Assembly (NCBI RefSeq): GCF_000003815.2
Contig: NC_049985.1
Location: 16,807,218 to 16,871,217, forward strand
Source: Branchiostoma floridae
Taxonomy: Eukaryota; Chordata; Leptocardii; Amphioxiformes; Branchiostomatidae
Direction of reading: 5' to 3'
DNA length: 64,000 nucleotides
This document shows, in pieces, positions 39,234 through 50,478 of the stretch; position 1 is the stretch's first letter; each line of letters begins with the position of its first letter. Under the pieces are notes generated by a model. That model had not been told where the DNA came from, made no database searches, and was given only the letters and a program-made list of their open reading frames with translations. Both the position numbers and the translations under genes were made by a program.

Positions 39234-39469
39234 CGTTTGTGAAGGTTAGACATCCAGGAATCGTTAAGATTGAAGACGAATAAATCTTTACTTCTGGATA
39301 CTTTATTTTTATACAGACGTTTCGGAAGGCATCCGCCTTCCTTCCTCAGTGAAAAGAAAATGAAGACAAACAATTTCTTGGAACAAGGAATAATTCTTAT
39401 GTTCTAAATAAACAAAAAAGGTAACGGCTAAGGTGTTCTAAAATAAACAACACAGGTAACTATTGAATG
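39234..39469 (-). mobile_element. Inserted element with a hammerhead-ribozyme-like core
   Basis: The flanks join without it in the paralogous copy near 27085. On the minus strand, 39349-39316 reads CTGAGGA, then stem GGAAGGC/GCCTTCC with GGAT loop, then GAAACGTC. This is the CUGANGA / stem II / GAAA order of a hammerhead ribozyme, known from Penelope-like terminal repeats and retrozymes. Stems I and III were not established. Confidence 0.5.
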
Positions 39470-39640
39470 GTACTGGTTTTACTTGGTGATTTTAAGAAAT
39501 AAAATTAAAGGAATTCTCACTTTGGTTCTTTTGTCACAGGAGTTTTAATGCTTGACCTTTGATTTGGTTTTCAAGCCAAACCATACCTTTGAAATCTGCC
39601 TTCAGGAACATGCCTTATATTGGAAACTGAAACTGAAGTA

Positions 39641-39850
39641 AGGCAAGACCACAGCAGGTAAAGTCTATGGATGACATCAGTGTACGTACGTCAGCGCATT
39701 TATTTTCGCCTGATTGCAGAAAAAAAACAATTAATTTGTTAACCTTCCAGCGATGGTCAACATGCCAAAATGTTGTGACAATATGTCGCACCATATGTTT
39801 ATGTTAACACCAGTGTCACTTACTCTGTACATTGTAGTAACAGTCAGAAC
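39641..39850. repeat. Dispersed repeat, copy 2
   Basis: Same blocks as 27255-27480 (AAGGCAAGACCACAGCA, TCTATGGATGACATCAG, ACCAGTGTCACTTACTCTGT). Part of the duplicated intergenic unit. Confidence 0.55.
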
Positions 39851-40354
39851 ACGGGTCGAGGCTTTCTATTGGTAAATAGGGCCCCTACGCCCACAAGGGG
39901 GTTTCTTTCAGTGTGTGAGCCGACCAGTGGTGCAGAAAAAGTGCTGGACTGTACAAAAAGTGCTGTACCATGAAAAAAGTGTGGCCCTATTTATGCAAAT
40001 GGGTTCATAGTACATGTACCACACTTTTATATAATACACTTTCCTGCACGGTGGGGATATAAACACAGTTATTAAAGGGCTCTGATTTGCAGAGGGATAG
40101 TGGCCATGTTCCAACACAGGCATGAAAGGCACACAAGCTTTATGGTCTCTAAATTTGAAAAAATAATGTAGGCACCTTGTTTTCTTTGTCCGCCTTGTGT
40201 TTTTTTCTCTCACTCACATTAGAGATGGAATCAGCAGAGGATGTCATCCATAACATTTAGTTACTGTTGCCTAAGTGAAAATTAGATTTATCGTTTTGAA
40301 TCAACACGTCCATCCTCAGTGACACCTTCTTTGGTGACCTAGTTTGACCCCATG

Positions 40355-40410
40355 TGACGTAACAGACTCGCACTACTGCTCACACCAACAGCGCCTACGC
40401 ACCCGGAAGT
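40355..40410. promoter_or_regulatory. CRE-variant plus ETS-like motifs upstream of gene F
   Basis: TGACGTAA at 40355-40362 (one change from TGACGTCA) and CCGGAAGT at 40403-40410, at the same spacing from the start as in gene E. Confidence 0.45.
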
Positions 40411-40499
40411 CAAGATCAGTTCTGCATGTGTATCGTAGGGTTCGGTTTGATATAGAAAGTTACTTTTGTGACGCTCCTGGTGGTGGTGGTAAAGCCATC

Positions 40500-43400
40500 A
40501 TGGATAGTTTCCATGTGGTATTCAAGTTCCTTATGTATTTGTGTGTCCACAGCCTACTTCCAGTGGCGGAAAGTGGCGGTATGTGTCAGATTTGATTGTT
40601 TATCACAAACCCCGTAGCTGTGAGGATATTAGCAACATAGTCGTAGGATTTGAAATTAATAGTGACTGAAAATTACGAAATAATGCATTTTAACATTTCT
40701 AATGCGTCTGTCTATCATTTAGAACTTAAGATGTCCGTATATATGTACAGTATCATGAGTTTTATCGCACTACACGTCGGGAAGTCACAAAATATTTTAG
40801 CTCGCCGATTACTTCCTTGAAGCAGTTCCTTGATATTGCAGGAAATGTGTTGCTGGCTGACAGATTCTGCATTAATTTTTCAGATACCCTGGACTGCTCT
40901 GCTGACGCCAGGGGCTTCAATGTCGACACCTTCAAGTAGGGCACAGATACAGTATCAAAATTGTTACTTAAAATCATACATATTTCGTCTATATTGTAAA
41001 AGTTACGCCTTTTGCATACTTGAACATTTTGAACATTTCTTCAGCTTCATTTCAGTGTACAGCTACTAGACTAGTACTTTTGGTCGTATATATACATTGT
41101 GTACATGTATATATGTTATATGATTGCGTATCTATTTACATTCTACAGCGTCACTTGCCCTGCTGGATGCACTACAGAAAGCGGATCTGTCTGGGGAACT
41201 GGCCTCTACACAAACGTGAGTACCGTAATGATTGACGTCTGCAGGCCAGAGAACTCTATACATTATTGGCCGCGTAGTTTTTGTCTATTTGCTTTTGCAC
41301 TCAAGCTAGTAACTTATATTAACAACAGTGCCACATACACAGTACAAACATAAGGTAAACTTGGTAGTCTTTTTTTCTCTAACCTCCCAGACCGAAGTCA
41401 AGTACCCATTTTTACACCTGGGTGAAGTGAGGAAGTGCCTTTCCCAAGGGCACAACGTCAGGGGTATGGTGGGTATCGAACTCAGGACCTCTAGATTCCG
41501 AGCCGAACGCTCTACCAGTTACGCCACAAACGACGCCACGACGGCCGTGTTCTGTGTATACGATACATTTGAACTTGCTGAGCGAGTGTGAATCGCGCAT
41601 AAGAGTCGGTTTTGGGAGGAGTGGTACTGATATAGACGTTTTTCTTTGTCAGGATTCGAGTATCTGCCGTGCTGCTATCCATGACGGGAGAATCACGGAT
41701 GACGGGGGACATGTGACTGTGTACAGGTGGCCTGGACAGGACTCGTATCTGGGTTCCTACCAGCACGGCGTTCAAACGTCTTACTAGTAAGTGACACAGA
41801 GAGACGTATGGGATGGATACATACTTTTATTAGGAATTAATCATGTCATTCATGATGTATCTATTAACAATCGAAAATCTGGCTTTTTGATTAACAATGG
41901 AAATGTGTCCTTTTTCAGTTGGGAAAGTTGGTACGGTTCCTTCGCCTTCACACGAGGTAACTTTTCTACGTTCCACAGCAGCACGATGTGTATGTATCAA
42001 ATCTTTCTCATTCTAAGTAGCAGTCCCTTGATATTGCAGGAAATATGTTGCTAACCGACAGATTTTACATTAATTCCCCAGACACCGTCTGGTGCTCTAC
42101 GGACTCCACCGTCTTCGACGACGACCCCTTCACGTGAGACACACATATACAAAGATTGTTAACTTGGAAAAAAGACATATCGTCTTTATTCAAAACGTTG
42201 CGCCCTTTCCAAATATGGAATATTTCATTGAGCATCATTTGTAAAGCTATTATTTATGCATTTTTCATTGTTACAGCGTAACCTGTCCTGCTGGCTGTTC
42301 TCCATATGAACAGTACAGTGCACGTGTCTGGGGGACAGGAGTCTACAAGAGTGTGAGTACAGCTGGATGTCTGCACACCCAAAGTTATAAAATTCCATTG
42401 ACAATACATATAAATTTGTTAAGTGTAAATTTCGCATAGGAGTCCATTTGGGTAGGAGTGGTGTTGAAATACATTATATTCGTTGACAGGATTCGAGTAT
42501 CTGCCGTGCTGCTATCCATGACGGGAGAATAACAGACACTGGGGGACAGGTGACTGTGTACGAATTGCCTGGCCAGGCCTCGTACCTGGGATCCACTCAG
42601 AACGGCATTGAAACGTTTGAGTAAGTAACAAAGAAGTAACAACCAATGAGATTGATGCATGATTTTATTAGAATTCTATACATATCATTCATGACATATA
42701 TTTTCACAATTAAAATGTGTCATTTTTTAACAATCAAAATGTCCCTTTTCAGTCACGGATGGTGGGACGGTTCTTTCGCCTTCACACGAGGTATTTCCTA
42801 CAGCAGCGCTCTGTTTATATATCAAATCTGTCTAATTCTATGTACGTAGCAGTTCCTTGATGATTGCATAAAATGTGTTGCTGACCGACAGATTTTCCAT
42901 TCATTCCCAGATACCGTGAGCTGCTACACTGACTCGACTAGCTTCAACGACGATACTTTCAGGTAAGGTACAAGTACAGCTTCAGAAGAAGATGTCTTTA
43001 TGAAAATGTTATGAAGAGTTACTCATTTTCCATATTTTGAACATTTCATTTGTAAAGCTACCTGACTGTTGGTTATGTATCTATGTATATTCTAACTTTA
43101 CAGAGTCACCTGTCCTGCTGGCTGTTCTCAGTACCAACAGTACAGTGCAAGTGTCTGGGGGACTGGGATCTATCGGAGTGTGAGTACAGCTAAAAATTAG
43201 AATGTTTTTGTACAATGCTTGGTGTATATCACATAGGAGTCCATTCGGGTAGGAAGGGTGCTAACATAGATGATATCCTCTGTCAGGACTCGAGTATCTG
43301 CCGTGCTGCTATCCATGACGGGAGAATCACAGATGACGGGGGACAGGTGACTGTGTACAGGTGGCCTGGACAGGACTCGTACCAAGGATCCGAGCGAAAC

Positions 43401-46400
43401 GGCATTCAAACGTTTGAGTAAGTGACACAGAATGGTCTTTCAACGTATGCAACGGATGTATGATTTATTCAGAGTCAACTCATTTCGTTAATGATACATC
43501 TACTATTTCTTTCTCTTTTTCAGTGACACTGATTGGTACAGTCTGTATAGTTCCTTTGCTTTCTCACGAGGTAAGTCGTACAGCAGTGTGGCGCGTGTTG
43601 TCTTTCTCATTTCATCTGTGCCGTCTGAGACTTTGGAACAGAGGATGTAAAAGGGGCAGAGAATTTTTTTACATGAACTAATCTGGCAGAACTTTTTCAG
43701 CTTAATGCACTGTTATGTATGTCATCATGAGAAATCTTCAGTTATCTGTTTGTTTTTCTAGTTTGCCCACTTGGAATGGAGGATGGGACTATAGAGGACG
43801 ATGATATCACAGCTTCGTCTCACCAACAGACACGGCCACCTTCGGCTGCACGGCTGAACGGAAACAGTGCCTGGTTTCCATCATCGCCGTTTGACGGGTC
43901 ATGGATACAGGTGGATTTGGGACAAAGGAAGACAGTCAGCGGTGTGATCACTCAAGGGTACGGCTGGAGGTATATAACACAGTACCAAGTGCGATATCTA
44001 AACAACGATGGGACCTGGGCAAACGTCACGTCACCGACAGGACATGCGATGGTATGTTCAGCCAAAATTACATCGTACTCTTCATGCATCATAGGACACA
44101 ATCAACTACATGTTTTCCTTCTAAGATATTCAAGTTCAATATTTCCATTTTCCATAGGATTAATATTCAATATCCCTCTTGACTTGTGAAATTCATTTTT
44201 TTTATTTTCAGACTTTTTCTGGAAATGCAGGTTCAAGTGGCCAAAAGGCCAATATGTTTTATAGACCCGTTGTAACACAAAAAGTTCAACTGAACCCGAC
44301 GAGTTGGTGGATACGGCCAAGTCTTCGGATGGAGCTGTTAGGCTGTGACTTTATCGGTGAGAAAATAATCGTAATTATTGTGACAGTTTTTCATTGTTGT
44401 TGACTTTACTACATATACTTCAGACATACGCCTTTTTTCAGCATCTACTGCTCAGCCTACTGACACCAGGACGATATTTACTACTCGGCCGACTGACACC
44501 AGGACGATATTTACTACTCTTCCGACTACCATCAGGACGATATTTACTACCTATCCAACTACCATCATGACGACAACTACTACTCAGCCGACAACAGCCA
44601 TTACGACATCTACTACTCAGCCGACTGCCACCAAGAAGACATCTACTACTCAGCCGACTGCCACCAGGACGACATCTACTACTCAGCCGACTGCCACCAG
44701 GAAGACATCTACTACTCAGCCGACTGCCACCAGGAAGACATCTACTACTCAACCAGCAACTGTAATGAAGACGAAATCTACTACTTTGCCTGGGAAAACT
44801 ACAGCTCATACCTCCCATCAAACCGTGGGACCCTTCATGACTTTAACATTAGCAACAGCACGTAAGATTGATTTGGTTGAGACAACTTTTTTCACAAAAC
44901 ACCTGAAACCACATTCAGGACAAAAAAATGCCATGAATTGCATATTACACATGCCCGTAGCCAGGGGGGGTTCGGAAGAACCCCCCCACATGCTCAAAGG
45001 TCCGCTTTTTCACGCTCAAAGGTCCACTTTTTCATGCTCAAAGGTCCACTTTTTCATGTCCAAGATTTTTTTTCAAAGGCTTGACTGATTTGCATCATTC
45101 ACTTATAGACATTTCATTCAATCCTAGTGCGAAATCTGCCCCCAGAAAGTTCCGGAAATGGCTTTTCAGAGGGTCCAGATTTCAAAATTTCCCCGGACCA
45201 CCATTGCAACGCCTCCCGCCTTTGGTATCGGACATGGTGAAAATATGTCGGGGGAGTCGGCCTCAAAGACTTGTGCCAAAAACCTTGTGTATTTTAAGAG
45301 AAATTCGATTAAACTTAGCCAGCGAATTTTGCCCGTCAAAATGCAGGAAATGGCATTTCAGAGGGCTAAGATTTCAATTTTTCCCGGGGGAGCATGCCCC
45401 CGGACCCCCCTAGGCAGCTCACGCCGAAGGCGTGAGTCTCGCGCCTGCGGCGCTCGATGGTCCCACAAGTACTAAAAAGAACCCCCCCACCCAAAATCCT
45501 GGCTACGGGCATGTTACATGTATACAGCTCTAGACGTTGTTGTCTTATGGCACGTATATTAGTTACACCCGTACCGATAACAATATCTTCTCTATTGTAG
45601 TAGTTCTAAGTCTGTAATAGCACTACATGAAACTATGTTTTCTACAGCGCCCTTTGATGGGGACAACGAGGGACAAAAAGGTGCAAAGGGCTCGCTCGGT
45701 GTAGGTGAGTGCTAAGCAACATCATGCATGGATATAATGTATGGTTTACTTTTAATGGAACGATCGACCACTCTAGTTAACAATTACACTTTTAATCATT
45801 TTCCAAACCATAATGCATATCACTGTTAGCACACTGAGGAATATGATATCACGCATTTTCGTTTTTCGTATGCAGGGGCCATAGCGGGAATAGCAGCTGG
45901 TGTAGCAGTGGTTCTGATCGCGCTGTTAGCGTTCGTCACCATTTTCCTCAGAAAAAGGTATGTGCTTCGACCGTACGTGCGCACAACCATTGTCACTATA
46001 AGGGAAAGATACAGCATGTGATTAAGGGACTTTTTTTATCAATGCTATATCCGGAACTCTAAATTTGGACTTACAATGTATTGATGACCTTGTTCTACAA
46101 CTTGGATAGTGCCATACCAGTATCTTGAAAATGACTTCATTCTCACATTACCAGACAATCAAACCAGAAGCATGCATCAAACGTTCCAAGAGGCGCACCT
46201 GAGCAAAGGTTCCGTAACCCGGAATACTTGGGTACAGCAGTGACCAGCGAGGACACTCCTGCGCAAGAAGAGGGGTACACCGACTGTGAACTTTACAACA
46301 ACACCGAGGACAACAACCCGTATGACACGTACAACTATGCAAACCCTGGGTAAGTCTTTTTTCAGTAATATTATCTACCGAAGATAGAAAACTGCGCGAA

Positions 46401-48781
46401 ACAAAGCTGTAGATTGTAGACATACTTGTTTCAACTTCCCTGTGCTGGTCAAATGTTCTCTATCTCATGCGATAGGAGACACATGTACTTTTTATCACTA
46501 CCTGTGCAATAGTTGTAGATTGTAGAAATACTGGTCCTATTGCGCTTAACAAATGTACTTTTACTCATGTGATAGTGGGCACTAGTACTTTGTATTACTC
46601 CCTGTAGCTATAGATTATAGAAATACTTAAAACTAGAAAGGCCGACATTTGCTTGGGTGCAAATACAGCATATTTCAGCCATACCCATTCCCACGCAACA
46701 TTGGACTGTTCCAAGTCACCCCTGCGCAAAAATGCAATATTTTAACTGTAAGTTATCCCCAAAAGAGAACTAATATTGTGAATTGATTCCAGGTCAAAAC
46801 AGAGCTTGCCCAATATGCCCCGGGCCCATATGGAAGAATATAATCTTCCACAGGAGCGCTTATGCATAACTGATTGGTTTTTAGAATTGCGGCAGCTCCT
46901 ATTTTTCCGAGAGTGAAAAAAAACGCATCTTCCATTAAGATTTTCATCATGAAATTACATGACGCCATTCAACAATTTCCACTTCGATAACTAGGTCTAA
47001 ATACCGTAATAATCTCCTTGTGATGTGGGTACATTTATCATTGCAGTGAACTTTTTTTTAAGCAAGTAGCTATAGGGCATACATTTTGATAATTGTCAAG
47101 CAGGTGCAGGTACTGTGTAGTAGGAGTGTTGTTGTTTTTTCAAGCTAAAAACTTCAATCTTCTTCTTGTTTTGTATGAGCCATTATAAACGGAGACGTCT
47201 CGAATTTTTACAAGAATTTTACCACTCTGTCGCTTCATTTCTTTTCTGAAAAATCCCAGGACCAACAAGTTAATTTGATTTGGCTTTATCTGTATAACGT
47301 TATTTCATTTTCCTTCGAATTCTTTGTTAAGTATATGCCCCTGCATACCACTGTTAAATTGTTTTACTTTGTATGCAATCCGCTGAGCCATCGGACGTAA
47401 TCTTGTCTGAGTGTTATAATTTCCTGCTCGTAGCGTGCGAGACCTGGAGGATAGGTGTTTATACCTTGTTCGTGGGTTTCTTTTCGGAGGTCAGTGGTGA
47501 TACTCTGGTACTGAGAGTGTTTTATTGGGCTCAAACTCTGGCAGTTTAAAGTTACTTACAATTTTAATGTACAAAGTTTACGTCAAAAAAGAACAACAAC
47601 AATACTAGAAGTACCTACATTTGTTCGGGAAAAATACATCCATTCTCGCCACTGTCAAACTTACGTATCAAAACTAAACGCAAACTGTCCAATTTTCCCT
47701 GTCCAAATCTGCCGAAAATGATTGATAGTGCCATGCGGAATGTTGGTAAAGTCATCGCCACTAACGTTCAATGCACGCGTACCGTCCGCTACCGCTCAAA
47801 TGACCCTGTCTGAACTCCAAATCCTCGCAAACTACAATTTCAAACCGGGCACAGGGCACCATATGGCAACTGTAAGGCTGTAATGTGCATCTGTTTGTGT
47901 ATATACGGGATTGCAAGGCCCCGCTTATGAATATTAACTAGCATTCGCCTTTCTCGTCGCTGATTGGCTGGCGTCCATAAAGTAATTAACTCTCGCTCTC
48001 CCCAGACCGCTGGCACCTGGCACGTGTGGGCTCTGGGGTCACTGGAGTTCACGGGAGAAGACCGAAAGAAAACCAAATTCCCCTCAGAAAAGTGCAGAAA
48101 TTAATAATTTGAAATTGGTTTATACCAAAAATTTTACTTGGATCATTTTACCAACTATCTAATGCCTATCTACACCAAATCTAAGGTCATTCCATTGTAA
48201 TTCAAGGGAACAGGGGGCCACAATATACAGTTTTGGTCAAAACATGACCTTTAAACTTCAATAAAATCATTTTAGAGGCAGATATGAATAAAATCAGAAA
48301 AACACACCTTGGTATTGACCCACTCTACCTTTGTGCTAAATTTCAGGTCATTCGGTCACGGAACGACGGAGATGAATCGCTTTGAAGATTTGACAGGAGA
48401 AAGAAAGAAAGAAAGAAACATTACGAATACAATATATTTCACCATACCATATATGGTATGGCTGAAATATAAATACGTTTTTGACAAATGTACTATTTGT
48501 TTTAAGAATAAAACTGTAATGTTATATGTAGGAGAAAAACTGATAGGCAATTGCAAACCTGCTATCAAACGATAGTTTATAAATATTACAAAATAACATA
48601 AATTCATATGGGCATATGCATTTGAGACATTGAGTATTCTCATCTATCATGTTTCTATTTCAGACAAATCTCTGGAGGGGAAATCTCAGAACCCCATGAT
48701 TACGACTATGTTACAATACCAGGGGAATCCGATAGGGGCGTGGTGGACAACGTAATCTACGAGAGTTCAGACATGACGTAG
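40500..48781 (+). CDS. Gene F: 3x LCCL + F5/8C + mucin-like stalk type I receptor, 20 exons
   Basis: Exons 40500-40578, 40884-40935, 41149-41215, 41653-41786, 41919-41956, 42082-42133, 42277-42352, 42490-42620, 42753-42790, 42911-42962, 43104-43179, 43287-43417, 43524-43570, 43762-44051, 44212-44356, 44442-44861, 45648-45704, 45876-45957, 46155-46349, 48664-48781; 759 residues, frame kept throughout. Signal peptide MDSFHVVFKFLMYLCV; LCCL 27-123, 124-222, 223-324; F5/8C 325-469, five residues shorter at its start (VCPLGMEDG) than in E; stalk 470-628 with 11-residue TSTTQPTATRK repeats, probably heavily O-glycosylated; TM 629-654; tail 656-759. The tail has about ten tyrosines, including LYNNT and YNYAN (pYxN, Grb2-type), HDYDYVTI and VIYESSDM-T-stop. 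LCCL-3 is nearly identical to LCCL-2 of gene E, introns included. Confidence 0.88.
41362..41540 (-). repeat. tRNA-derived SINE, well preserved
   Basis: On the minus strand: TGGCGTAACTGGTAGAGCG (A box), CTGAGTTCGATACCC (B box), then TTGTGCCCTTGGGAAAGG and CACCCAGGTG. In intron 3 of gene F. The cloverleaf ends are lost, so it is a SINE and not a tRNA gene. Confidence 0.75.
44442..44861 (+). repeat. Coding minisatellite in the gene F stalk
   Basis: About ten 33-base units; the last four (ACATCTACTACTCAGCCGAC...) are nearly identical while earlier ones (TIFTT.PT..R) are diverged. The homologous stalk exons of C, E and G are 63-165 bases. Confidence 0.9.
44950..45513. mobile_element. Inverted-repeat element in gene F intron 16, about 564 bp
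   Basis: Ends CATGCCCGTAGCCAGG and CCTGGCTACGGGCATG are perfect inverted repeats, flanked by TTACA on both sides. The inside has G- and C-rich stretches and no convincing coding region. Confidence 0.7.
46350..48663. other. Long last intron of gene F
   Basis: No gene or clear element recognised. It has a small perfect-looking hairpin around 48447-48472 (ATACCATATATGGTAT) and a short GAAA microsatellite at 48402-48418. Confidence 0.5.
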
Positions 48782-49973
48782 AAATACAATCTATCATTGA
48801 ATTTTTTAATTTTTTATTAAGAGAAGGGTTGTGGCAGCAATATGTATATTTCTTTTTAATTTCACCTCACTGCTAAACCAATCGTGATCTCTTCAGGGTG
48901 TTACAGTCACACAGATTACCTGCTTTCTTGCTGCTTGTCCAAAAGAATTCTATATATTCCATCCTATACATATTATAAAATAATTCAATTACATTCTAGG
49001 AGGATATAAGTCTTATCGTGTACAAATAGGTAGATATGTAAAAGAATATCCAGACCTTATAACCAGTTGTGGAAACAATACGTTACACTCAACATATTTT
49101 CATATATCTGTTTGCTACTCCATCTGTATTCGCTTGTTTATAGGTACACATGTATGTATATATATGCGGATGTACAAGACATAACGGAAGTCACTGTACT
49201 TTTGCTGTGTAAGTAATATGTATGGTGGTCATGACCAGATAGTGGTTGAAGGATTCAAAGGAAGGAATAAAGGACAGCAAAGTCAAGTATTAAAAAGGAA
49301 GACAGAAAAAATTAAGACAAACAGTATTATTGATTGATGTATGAAGCTCTTATGACGTCGACGTCGTGCTTTGTAAAGTTTACTATGATTCTGAAAACTT
49401 GAAACTCTTCCATGTATCTCCATATAAAGAAGGAAGGATGAAAAAAATAAAGGGGAAGAAAGGCATATGAGAAACCTCTACTTTTTAATTTAAAGAACCC
49501 ACCGTGCAGTATACGCTGAACATTTTATCTAGGGCTGCCATCGTTAACTTCTACTTATTCATCTTCTATCACTTTGAATAAGTGAACATTTGTACTTCAT
49601 TTCTCTTGTATGTACACGTTTTCAAGGACAGTTTTAAAAGCACTTTTCTTGGTAGTAAGGGAATATATTAAACAATATCTTCCAATTTGCAGCATGATAG
49701 TTGAATAGAGATGTGCTTTTAAATTAATAATATTAGTTTTCTTTGTCAAAGAAGATACAATCCTATTCTGTGTATGTTATCAATGTTGACACCAGTGTCA
49801 CTTACTGTATCATTGAACACGGAAGTAAAAGTCGTGCTTGTTGTGTTATCCTGTTCTTTATTGCTTCGATTCTTGTTACAAGCTTCATGGTCTCTAAATT
49901 TTAAACTGTAGGCTTCTTGATCACCGCTGATGGATGTCGTGGAGACCCTATGACCGCTGTGGTTAGGGGCCGT

Positions 49974-50137
49974 GGGTGAGTGAGTGAGTGAGTGAGTGAG
50001 TGAGTGAGTGAGTGAGTGAGTGAGTGAGTGAGTGAGTGAGTGAGTGAGTGAGTGAGTGAGTGAGTGAGTGAGTGAGTGAGTGAGTGAGTGAGTGAGTGAG
50101 TGAGTGAATGAGTGAGTGAGTGAGTGAGTGAGTGAGA
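49974..50137. repeat. (GAGT)n tetramer microsatellite
   Basis: About 160 bases of GAGT units with one GAAT variant near 50106. It explains the long THSL-repeat frames on the minus strand. Confidence 0.97.
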
Positions 50138-50328
50138 GGCGTCTTGTCTTCTTTGTTCGCTTTTTTTCGCGCGCTCGCATTAGATATACAGTCTATAGAG
50201 GATGTTATCCATAGCATTTATTTGCTGTGGCCTAAGTATAAATATCAGCTTTACAGTTTTGAAAACCGTGACCAACACTTCCCTTCCAGTCAGTGGCGCT
50301 TTCTTTGGTGACCTAGATTGACCCCATG

Positions 50329-50369
50329 TGACGTCACAGACTCGCCCCAACGCCTACGCACCCGGAAGT
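50329..50369. promoter_or_regulatory. CRE-like plus ETS-like motifs upstream of gene G
   Basis: TGACGTCA at 50329-50336 and CCGGAAGT at 50362-50369, 143 and 110 bases before the start. Confidence 0.5.
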
Positions 50370-50478
50370 CAAGAACAGTTCTGCATGCGGATCGCAGGGT
50401 TCCTGGTTTGATATAGAACTTGAAGTACATTGGTGAAGCTCCTGGTCGCTGGTACATGGTGGTGTTAGAAAGGTCACC

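Larger units (their letters stand above)
38302..40499. other. 3' UTR of gene E and intergenic DNA before gene F
   Basis: A duplicate of 25715-29221 without the hAT-like element and with most of the LINE fragment deleted. It gained an insertion at 39234-39469 absent from the other copy. No gene seen. Confidence 0.65.
48782..50478. other. 3' UTR of gene F and intergenic DNA before gene G
   Basis: The UTR is homologous to those of C and G (GACGTCGTGCTTTGTAAAGTTTACTATGATTCTG near 49358-49393, with the ATTAAA changed to GTAAAG). It holds the GAGT microsatellite and the gene G promoter. No gene seen. Confidence 0.55.

Noticed and set aside
41362-41540. tRNA gene on the minus strand
   Set aside because: A and B boxes are present but the cloverleaf ends do not pair and a SINE body follows directly.
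44438-44821. Minus-strand 127-codon frame with GGSRLSSRC repeats
   Set aside because: Antisense shadow of the gene F stalk minisatellite.
44862-45475. Coding frames in gene F intron 16 (for example 45081-45413)
   Set aside because: They lie inside an inverted-repeat element and show no recognisable domain or codon pattern.
49746-50217. Minus-strand THSL-repeat proteins
   Set aside because: Products of the GAGT microsatellite.
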